64,000 nt of DNA from Silene conica (lineage: Eukaryota; Streptophyta; Magnoliopsida; Caryophyllales; Caryophyllaceae), in contig CM055312.2 in the NCBI GenBank assembly GCA_029255685.2, forward strand, positions 57,012,202-57,076,201. The letters run 5' to 3'. The number at the start of each line of letters is the position of its first letter. Position 1 is the stretch's first letter. Both the position numbers and the translations under genes were made by a program. The notes beneath the pieces were generated by a model that ran no database searches, had not been told where the DNA came from, and was given only the letters and a program-made list of their open reading frames with translations. This document shows positions 55,817 through 64,000 of the stretch, one piece after another.

Positions 55817-57212
55817 TCATAGATAAGTTTGATCTTTGTCACCTACCTTTAATCTCTTATTATTCACATGTAATATTTCGGTGGTTTGATCTAAAACATA
55901 AATTCCATTCATGGAAACTGCCTTGCCATAAATCATATTGTGTAATGAGAAAATGCAACTGTTATTTTCTATTACAAATGAAAAACCAAGTTTGTCAAGT
56001 GCAGAAACTGAAATAATGTTTTTGGACAAACTAGGAACATAATAACAGTTATATAAAGATAACTCAAATCCACTTGGAAGCTGGATCACGTATGTTCCCT
56101 TCGAGACTGCAGCAACACGTGCTGCATTCCCGACACGCAGGTCAACCTCACCCTTGATGAGGGGTTCTTGGTTTCGGAGGCCCTGCACATGATTACATAG
56201 ATGAGAACCACAACCAGTATCTAGTACCCAAGTTCCGCAACTTGCATGTTTAATCTCAATCATGTGAATAAAATAAGAAGAAGACATACCAACAGGAGTA
56301 ACGCGGCCTGCTTTAATGTCCTCACGATACACGGGGCATGAGCGCCTCCAATGCCCAGTCTTGTGGCAATGGTGGCATTCCATGCTAGTATCCTTGCTCT
56401 TTGTCTTGCCCTGTGAGTTGCTCGACTCACCTGGCCCACTCTTAGTAAATCCTGACTTCTTAAACTTGGGCTTGCCTACTGTTAGGTCGCCCTGAGCTTT
56501 AGCTTTACCCTTACCCTTACCCTTACTGGAGATCATGAGAACATCTTGCTTCACGCTCCCACTTAATTTCAGATCCTTCTCGGTCTGTACGAGAAGGGAG
56601 TGGAGCTCATGAGGAGTCTTCTTCATGTCGTTCATGTAATTAGTTGGCCCTAAAGAGGGCGAACCCATCATGAAGCGAATGAAGCATTTGATCAACGATT
56701 ATGTTCTCACTGATCTTGCAGTTTAGGGTCTCCAGTTTCTCGATATTCTCAATCATGTTGAGAATATGTGGGCTAACCGCTTGGCCCCTCTGGAGTTTCG
56801 CCTCAAAGAAGCGACAGGTATGCTCATAAGAAACGATTCTTGGAGCTTTCGAGAATTCGTTAATGAGCGTGGTGAAAATCTTGTTTGCACCATGGGTTAT
56901 GAAGCGTCTTTGCAAATTGGATTCCATTGCATAGATGAGTACGTTCTTTATCGCACCCGCTTCCATGGCGAAGTCGCTATGAGCGCGAACTTCGTTAGCT
57001 CTAGCTCCAGTTCCTGGGTGTGCCGGAATTGGCTCAGTTAAGTACTTAAGCTTTCCGTCAGCAATGGCAGCATTCCGTAGTGCTGCCTCCCAGTCAGAGA
57101 AGTTTGACCCATCATTCCCCAGTCTAGTAGACTGATTCATGGAGTCCATGAAGGCTTTTAGCCAGGATTCACGTGCTAGCTTGGCACTTGGCATTGGGTC
57201 TTCACCAGCCAT
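55817..57212 (-). pseudogene. Copia copy 2 gag and protease
   Basis: Gag starts MAGEDPMPSAKLARESWLK at 57212 and continues with DWEAALRNAAIADGKLKYL. A basic linker (SSKGKGKGKAKAQGD) and the zinc knuckle CHHCHKTGHWRRSC are near 56340-56390. The protease with VLDTGCGSHLCNH is near 56190-56230. Then comes the pre-integrase stretch with VPSLSKNIISVSALDKLGF. Gag and protease act in particle assembly and maturation. Fossil with breaks. Confidence 0.85.
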
Positions 57213-59014
57213 TAGTTATACAGCAGTTTAATTGAACGTGTTCTACACTGAAAAGAAGATAAAACAAAACCATATAAGCAACTCATTGTTGTGATTTAAG
57301 TCTATTTTAAATTGAATTTAAACTCGTAGACTGATGCATTTATATAATTGATCTCCCTCAAGAATTATATAAACGATCCCAAGAATCAATTTCCGTATAT
57401 TGATAAGCCCACAGCTTGGCTAATTCCACCGTTGGAACTCTTGGTCGATAGATTTCCGTAAATTCTATCTATTAGTCCATCACAGTCGCTAGATAGTATC
57501 GAGTGACCACGATGTTGAGATAAAATAAATCATTTGTTCCCACTTACCCGACGTAGAAGGGGTCATATTATGCCTACCGATGAAGAAGGGATTCATGGGA
57601 GTCTGATTTATAAAGACTAGTCTCAATTTTTGGTTATACGAGGAAGACCCCATCAACTTATATTTATCCATTTTAAGTGAACTAATATCTAGCATATACG
57701 TGAATGAATTAAATAAAGTGATGGCTTTGCATGTGACATGTGACATCTGTATTGTCACAAAAAACTAACGCGTAACCTCTACATGAGTCAGTTTTCAGGC
57801 ATGTTATAGGTGGTTTGGTTTTAGGCGGAATATGATGCAAGCTATTATCGATGAAAGCATAAAATAAATGCGATAAACGTAAATAAAAGTCCTAGTGTGG
57901 CCTATCCTACCAAAATAAACATAAAAACAACTTTGGAATCCACCGTTGGACCCTAGAAGCTTGTCTTGATGTTCCATCTTGGTCCTTGCAGCGGGAGTGA
58001 GCATCCGGTCTCCGTCTTTGGTCTTCACAAAATTACTAATTTAAATTACAAATATAACCCTATTTACATTCTAATTTAAATACAAAAGTAATTACATGGC
58101 AAAAACCCAAAACGGAGATACAAGATCTCAAAATTACAAGCAAAACTGTGTTCCATCATTACGTTAACACAATCTACTAAGGCCACACTAAGTTACAACC
58201 GTTTGCAAAAATTAAATACGTTATAGAAAGCATTCGTAAGGCATTCAACAAGACGATAAATAAAATGCATCAACTAAAAAAAAAAATTATACATGACATA
58301 ATACGGTTATTATGATTAACAAATTTTACCAAACCACCTTTACGGGATTAAAATTATGTGATTATACCGTTTTAACCACTTAAATTTTTATAAGTCTTAA
58401 ATCCATTATCTTAAACCGTTTTAAAATAACATGTATCATACGAGAGTGAACCGTTTCACAAAAATAATATACTATTTCCGTATATAGCATATTACTTTAG
58501 GCCATGGGATAATAAAAACAAGTTATTTTCGGAAAAAATAAAGCGACTGTTACAGGAAAGAGGTCTACCGACCTCAACATGGGGTCGACCGACCTCCTGA
58601 CAGAAAAAAAAAATTCCTGAAACGGCAGAATGGTCGACCGACCCAATAAACAGGTCGACCGACCGCAAAAACGAAATCGAGATACTGAAAACGCAAAATT
58701 GCTGCACTTGAAAACAAAACAAGTTCTTACCTTTGATTCAAAACGTGTAAATCAAAATAAACAGCAACAAGGGTTCACATATTGTCAAGTATATCGATTA
58801 ATTAACAATATGTAAACAGGAATCGAAAACAAGATCGATTACACAAAAGAGAAACTGCCGAAAAACAGAAACCCCACGCGGGAGGTGGTCGACCGACCAC
58901 AATAATGGTTCGACTGACCCACGCGGCAGACAGAGACGATTTTCAAAAATTTTTAAATTAGAACTTATGAAAAACACAAAAGTAAAATTTCGTGGCCTTG
59001 GCTCTGATACCACT
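57213..59014 (-). other. Leader of Copia copy 2, with primer site
   Basis: Non-coding 1.8 kb. The primer site GCTCTGATACCA (plus strand) at 59001-59012 is the exact reverse complement of the tRNA-iMet 3' end. The leader includes a GGTCGACCGACC palindrome cluster near the LTR. No coding region is supported. Confidence 0.7.
58560..58922. repeat. GGTCGACCGACC palindrome cluster in the Copia leader
   Basis: Six copies or variants: GGTCTACCGACCTC, three consecutive GGTCGACCGACC sites up to about 58665, GGTCGACCGACCAC near 58888 and GGTTCGACTGACCC near 58907. Copy 1 of the same family shows no such cluster in its leader (3957-5752). Confidence 0.8.
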
Positions 59015-60004
59015 TGTGGGGAATATGACATGTATTCGCCCTAAAACGTGAAGGATTATAACGAATTTTACAGTCGTGAATATAGTCATAAGATAATTAA
59101 AAACATGAAAAAGAATACAACCTTGAGTTCTTGCTTGAATAGGCCTAAGAACAGGAATTAAAATAAATTCCCTCCTATAACTTGCACCCAAGACTTGATT
59201 GAGATGATGCCGCATGTGCTAGAAATACTCTCCAATTGCCTTGCAATATGGGGAGAGCTTTTGTGAGGTTTTAGATGTGAGATCTGAGTTTTGGGAAAAT
59301 AATGTTCACAAAACCCTAATTCTTGAGATTTATGATTCAACAGTGTCTGACAAAAGAAGAAGGACTCTCCTTATGTAGCATATAGGTCGGCCGAATAGGT
59401 AAGGGTAAGAGTGGGCTTTTTCCACTCTTACCTTATTCCTTTGCGTGATTCGACCCGTTTTGCTAAATATTATTCGCGGGTTTTATTTATAAATCACACA
59501 CATGTTATCAGATATTAATGCAGTCGATGTATTAATAATGGTCTGATAAAATTACGATATTGTATAATTACCCAAATTAATATAACTGTTTATATTAATA
59601 CGCGAATACAATATTTAATTAAATATAACCGTTTATATTTAATTTACGAATTAAACATGTAATCCGTATTAGCTAAAATTATTTAATCCGTATTAAATAA
59701 TAATCTCAACATCTTATTGACTAATTTAATAGTCAATACCTCTGACTAACTGTTTAGTCGTATCCGACATAAATGTGACTGTATTTTCATACCTTCACAT
59801 CTCTCAAACGTGTCCTATAGGTGTGACGTATAGAGACCAGTTGATCACCGCCATCCGTATGACAATAACGTCAAACTTATCTAGCAAGCCAACCGTTATT
59901 GATAAACGTGGATCAACTGATAATAATACAAACGTATGCCCTTGTGATCCTTTAAGAGATTTAGTAAGTCATTGTACTAACTGTCAAGGACACCAGCCCC
60001 AACA
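59015..60004 (-). repeat. 5' LTR of Copia copy 2 (990 bp)
   Basis: Plus-strand TGTGGGGAATATGACATG to CACCAGCCCCAACA, with TG/CA ends and short inverted TGTTGGGG/CCCCACA tips. Confidence 0.88.
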
Positions 60005-60213
60005 ATACTATTTTGTAAATGTTAATTATTTACGGCAATTTTCTTAAAAATATACTCGTGCAATTCTGCACGGGTCGAAAACTAGTTACTTGCTCAATAA
60101 GTTGTACATACAAATTTCGCACATTCAACCATTTTTCTACTAACCAATATTTTATTTGAATTTTTAAAAAAAATGCACACTATCATTCAACACACTGAAT
60201 TTTATTACAATTT

Positions 60214-60516
60214 TCACTGTCGGTCGGAAATCCTAACTCGACCTCTCAACGCAACCCTAGTATGATGCCACATTCTGCCACAGTAATAACTCAACCCCAA
60301 TATTATCCCACGAATGGCGAGAACAAAAAGAACAACGAAGAGAATCATCAGTGGCACTAGGGCTGACGACAAGTGGGGATCCTTGGACTGCGTAGGTGAC
60401 AACCCACAGCTCATGTTGTCGCAATTCAGAGATTCGTAGCTCCGGTAGTAGTGGCCACTACTAAAAGAAGCAAAACCTAATAAAAAAACACGGAAAGGAA
60501 TTTTTGAATAGCGCAT
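60214..60516 (-). CDS. Small predicted membrane protein, array copy A
   Basis: Open frame of about 100 residues. I chose the start MRYSKI because the other units keep MRHSKI at this place, although an upstream ATG is in frame (60552). Seen: a short hydrophobic N-part (VFLLGFASF), a polar segment with GHYYRSYESLNCDNMSC and PTQSKDPHLSS, one membrane segment (ALVPLMILFVVLFVLAIRG), then a basic, Arg-rich tail (RVALRGRVRISDRQ). The first hydrophobic stretch could be a signal sequence, giving a type I topology with a basic cytosolic tail. TTTTAG before the GHYY part could also be a splice acceptor, making this a terminal exon. I recognise no family. Function unknown. Confidence 0.5.
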   Translation of the reverse strand: MRYSKIPFRVFLLGFASFSSGHYYRSYESLNCDNMSCGLSPTQSKDPHLSSALVPLMILFVVLFVLAIRGIILGLSYYCGRMWHHTRVALRGRVRISDRQ

Positions 60517-61086
60517 GTAATCATATAAATATATATATAAATACAAAAACATTTAATGCATTCTAGTGAATCCACGTCATACATACAAGTTTTTTAAATC
60601 ATATAAAATGGGACCCGGAACAAAGTTGATTAACGAATAATCACGTACGATTATTTTTTCAATCAAAATGATTACGCTTTAGTTTTGTTAAAAAAAGATG
60701 ATTTCTACGTAACTGATTACGTTTATAATTTTAATGTATATGTTATAATATAGTGATGATATGTACGTTATTATTAAAGTACTTACTAATAATATATATC
60801 ACAATATATTATCAATATATTACAATATATTATCAATAAAAAGAAATTGAGTACAAAATATTCACGTATTAGGATTACTATTTTGTATATGTTAATTATT
60901 TACGGCAATTTTCTTAAAAATATACTCGTGCAATTTTGCACGGGTCGAAAACTAGTTACTTGCACAATAAGTTGTACATACAAAATTCGCACATTCAACC
61001 ATTTTTCTACTAACCGAACATTTTATTTGAATTTTTAAGAAAATGCACACTGTCATTTAACACACTGAATTTTATTACAATTTTCA

Positions 61087-61383
61087 CTACCGGTCGGAAA
61101 TCCTGACTCGGCCTCTCAACGCAACCCTAATATGATGCCACATTCTGCAACAGTAATAACTCAACCCTGATATTATTCCACGAACGATGAAGACAAGAAA
61201 AACAACGACGAGAATCATCAGTGGCACTAGGGCTGACGACAAGTGGGGATCCTTCGACTGCGTAGGTAACAACGCACAACTCGTGTTGTCGCAATTCAGA
61301 GAGTCGTAGCTCCGGTAATAGTGGCCACTTCTAAATGAAATAACACCTAAAAAAAACACAGAAAGTATTTTAGAATGGCGCAT
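61087..61383 (-). CDS. Small predicted membrane protein, array copy B
   Basis: 98 residues, starting MRHSKILSVFFLG. It keeps the layout of copy A: GHYYRSYDSLNCDNTSC, PTQSKDPHLSS, a membrane segment (ALVPLMILVVVFLVFIVRG) and a basic tail ending RVRISDR. Differences from copy A are scattered and many are conservative (membrane segment L/V/F/I exchanges), compatible with past selection or simply recent duplication. Unknown family. Confidence 0.5.
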   Translation of the reverse strand: MRHSKILSVFFLGVISFRSGHYYRSYDSLNCDNTSCALLPTQSKDPHLSSALVPLMILVVVFLVFIVRGIISGLSYYCCRMWHHIRVALRGRVRISDR

Positions 61384-61863
61384 GGAATCTTAATTATCTA
61401 TATAAATAATGAAACATTAAATGCATTCAAGTGAATGCACGTCATACATGCAAGTTTTTTAAATCATTTAAAATGGGAACCACAACAAAGTTGATTAACT
61501 AATTAACGAATAATCGCGTACGATTATTTTTTGAATCTAAATGATTACGCTTTAGATTTTTTTTAAAATGATGATTTTTACGTAACTAATTACGTTTATA
61601 ATTTTAATGTATATATTAAAATATAATGATGATAAGTACGTTGTTATTAAATTACGATTTACTAAAAGTATACAAATATCATAATATAGTATACAAATAT
61701 CATACTAATAGTAACTGGTCGAAAACTAGTTACTTGCTCCATAAGTTGTACATACAAATTTCGCACATTCAACAATTTTTCTACTAACCAAACATTTTAT
61801 TTGAATTTTAAAAAAACAAATGCACACTCTCATTTAACACACTGAATTTTATTACAATTTTCA

Positions 61864-62159
61864 CTACCGGTCGGAAATCCTGACTCTGCCTCTCAACGCA
61901 ACCCTAATATGATGCCACATTCTGCCACAGTAATAACTCAACCCCGATATTATCCCACAAACGGCGAGGACAAGTAGAACAGCGACGAGAATCATCAGTG
62001 GTACTGGGGCTGACGACAAGTGGGATCCTTAGACTGCGTAGGTGACAACACACAGCTCGTGTTGTCGCAATTCAGATAGTCGTAGCTCCGGTAGTAGTGG
62101 CCACTACAAAAAGAAGCAAAACCTAAAATAAACACATAAAATATTTTAGAATGGCGCAT
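61864..62159 (-). pseudogene. Array copy C of the membrane-protein frame, broken
   Basis: Begins MRHSKIFYVFILGFASFCSG and reads through GHYYRSYDYLNCDNTSC to PTQSKDP. A one-base loss in the GTGGGATCC stretch (GTGGGGATCC in copies A, B and E) shifts the frame before the membrane segment. Copy D shares this loss. Confidence 0.6.
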
Positions 62160-62721
62160 GGAATCTTATCTATATAAATATATAAACATTTAATCCATTC
62201 TAGTGAATCCACGACACACATCCAAGTTTTTTAAATCATTTAAAATGGAACCCACAAAAAAGTAGAATTAATTAATTAACGAATAATCACGTATGATAAT
62301 TTTTTGAATCTAAATGATTACGCTTTTAAAAAATGATGATTTATACGCAACTGATTACGTTTATAATTTTAATGTATATGTTAAAATATAATGATGATAT
62401 GTACGTTATTATTAAATTACGATTTACTAATCACAATATATTATCAATATATTACAATATATGATTAATGAAAAGAAATTGAGTACAAAATATTCACGTA
62501 TTTGAATTACTATTTTTTAGATGTTAATTATTTACGGCAATTTTCTTAAAAAAATACTCGTGCAATTCTGCACGGGTCGAAAACTAGTTACTTGCTCAAT
62601 AAGTTGTACATACAAATTTCACACATTCAACAATTTTTCTACTAACCAAACATTTTATTTGAATTTTAAAAAAACAAATGCACACTCTCATTTAACACAC
62701 TGAATTTTATTACAATTTTCA

Positions 62722-63013
62722 CTACCGGTCGGAAATCCTGACTCTGCCTCTCAACGCAATCCTATTATGATGCCACATTCTGCCACAGTAATAACTCAAC
62801 CCCGATATTATCCCACAAACGGCGAGGACAAGTAGAACAGCGACGAGAATCATCAGTGGCACTGGGGCTGACGACAAGTGGGATCCTTAGATTGCGTAGG
62901 TGACAACACACAGCTCGTGTTGTCGCAATTCAGATAGTCGTAGCTCCGGTAGTAGTGGCCACTACAAAAAGAAACAAAACCTAAAATACATAAAATATTT
63001 TAGAATGACGCAT
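62722..63013 (-). pseudogene. Array copy D of the membrane-protein frame, broken
   Basis: Nearly identical to copy C, including the same one-base loss, so C and D arose by a recent duplication of an already broken unit. It also has a shorter N-terminal stretch that introduces an early stop. Confidence 0.6.
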
Positions 63014-63576
63014 GGAATCTTATCTATATAAATATATAAACATTTAATCCATTCTAGTGAATCCACGACATACATCCAAGTTTTTTAAATCATTTAAAAT
63101 GGAACCCACAAAAAAGTAGAATTAATTAATTATAGAATAATCGCGTATGATAAGTTTTTTGAATCTAAATGATTACGCTTTTAAAAAATGATGATTTATA
63201 CGCAACTGATTACCTTTATAATTTTAATGTATATGTTAAAATATAATGATGGTATGTACGTTATTATTAAATTACGATTTACTAATCACAATATATTATC
63301 AATATATTACAATATATGATTAATGAAAAAAAATTGTGTACAAAATATTCACGTATTTGAATTACTATTTTTTAGATGTTAATTATTTACGACAATTTTC
63401 TTAAAAATATACTCGTGCAATTCTGCACAGGTCGAAAACTAGTTATTTGCTCAATAAGTGGTACATACAAATTTCGCACATTCAACCATTTTTCTACTAA
63501 CCAAACATTTTATTTGAATCTTAAAAAAAATGCACACTGTCATTTAACACAGTGAATTTTATTACAATTTTCACTA

Positions 63577-63869
63577 TCAGTCGGAAATCCTGACTCGGCC
63601 TCTCAACGCAACCCTAGTATGATGCCACATTCTGCCACACTAATAACTCAACCCCGATATTATCCCACGAACGGCGAGGACAAAAAGAACAACGAAGAGA
63701 ATCATCAATGGCACCAGGACTGACGACAAGTGGGGATCCTTGGACTGCGTAGGTGACAACCCACAGCTCGTGTTGTCGCAATTCAAAGAGTCGTAGCTCC
63801 GGTAGTAGTGGCCACTACTTAAAGAATCAAAACCTAAAAAAACACAGAAAGTATTTTAGAATGGCGCAT
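63577..63869 (-). pseudogene. Array copy E of the membrane-protein frame, broken
   Basis: Keeps GHYYRSYDSLNCDNTSC, PTQSKDPHLSS and the membrane segment in frame, but has a stop at the TAC codon of GLSYYC (TAG) and an early stop after MRHSKILSVFF if read without splicing. Unit E also diverges from the other units after about 63900, near the window edge. Confidence 0.55.
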
Positions 63870-64000
63870 GAAATCTTATCTATATAATAATTACAGAAAC
63901 ATTTAGGAAGCCCTGGTTGAGCCACGTCATCAACACAATTTTTTTTTTTAAATCTATCAGCTGGGACCCGCAATTTCTTTGATGAATTTCCTACGCGATA

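Larger units (their letters stand above)
54173..60004 (-). mobile_element. Ty1/Copia element, 5' part (copy 2)
   Basis: Minus-strand order: LTR (60004 to 59015), tRNA-iMet primer site, leader of about 1.8 kb, gag with zinc knuckle, protease, integrase, and reverse transcriptase up to about 54173. There it abuts the plus-strand Copia fragment. The rest of pol and the 3' LTR are absent from the window. Same family as 2610-6708. I leave the Copia clade open. Its right LTR end lies inside the first unit of the tandem array, so it inserted after the array existed. Fossil with several breaks. Confidence 0.88.
60005..64000. repeat. Head-to-tail tandem array, unit about 0.77-0.87 kb (Helitron-like ends)
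   Basis: Units are delimited by AAAACTAG|TTACTTGCTC or a close variant at 60085, 60955, 61729, 62587 and 63442, giving unit lengths of 870, 774, 858 and 855 bp plus a partial first tail and a last unit that runs off the window. The 3' part of most units is CTCGTGCAATTCTGCACGGG followed by TCGAAAACTAG then T. That is a 6-bp-stem hairpin (CGTGCA/TGCACG) about 10 bases before CTAG, as at Helitron 3' ends. The third boundary (61729) has lost the hairpin. A canonical TC 5' end is not seen after CTAG, so the Helitron assignment is tentative. Each unit carries one minus-strand reading frame for a small membrane protein. Confidence 0.75.

Noticed and set aside
1-64000. tRNA, rRNA or organelle-derived genes
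   Set aside because: No cloverleaf, rRNA or plastid/mitochondrial gene sequence was recognised; the only tRNA-like pieces are retroelement primer sites.

Overview
This is a plant nuclear DNA window, almost certainly from a eudicot with a large, repeat-rich genome. It is built nearly entirely of transposable elements of typical plant lineages: Ty3/Gypsy Tekay, Athila and Tat, Ty1/Copia, CACTA, a Stowaway MITE and a LINE scrap. Plant-type initiator-tRNA-Met and tRNA-Asp primer sites are present. I see no intact ordinary host gene and cannot name the species from the sequence.

Layout. 1-2609 is the 3' part of a long Tekay-like LTR. 2610-6708 is the 5' half of a Copia element on the minus strand. 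7082-50216 is one deep nest. A Tekay-type solo LTR (flanked by GGAGT) was split by an Athila element (9182-49763, minus strand, CTTCT). The Athila was split by a CACTA element (15365-44844). The CACTA was split twice: by a Tat element (15459-30812, plus strand, TTTCC) and by a chromodomain Tekay element (33647-42922, plus strand, ATAGT). The Tat 3' LTR was in turn split by a second CACTA element (25296-30361, GCA). Target duplications or matched terminal inverted repeats support every level, and approximate LTR divergences by eye (Athila about 2.5%, Tat about 1.9%, Tekay about 1.7%) agree with the nesting order.

50222-54172 holds an old Athila-like LTR end and a plus-strand Copia fragment. 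That fragment is split by a 2.7-kb solo LTR flanked by ACCAC. 54173-60004 is a second member of the same Copia family as the one at 2610-6708, again 5' half only, minus strand. 60005-64000 is a head-to-tail array of units of roughly 0.77-0.87 kb with Helitron-like ends; each unit carries an antisense reading frame for a small predicted membrane protein.

Points of biology. (1) Short palindromic motifs cluster in unrelated retroelements: CTCGATCGAG in five places of the Athila, GGTCGACCGACC in a Copia leader, and CCGGC-rich units in a Tekay-type LTR. (2) The Athila has gag-protease and the Athila ORF-1 gene, but no reverse transcriptase or integrase in the space where pol belongs. (3) The Tat element carries an antisense gene with its own TATA-like box, a transposase_28-like first block and a coiled-coil last block. 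(4) One CACTA carries what looks like a captured exon of tubulin-folding cofactor E. All retroelement statements treat these as fossils; ages are rough and rest on LTR differences counted by eye.
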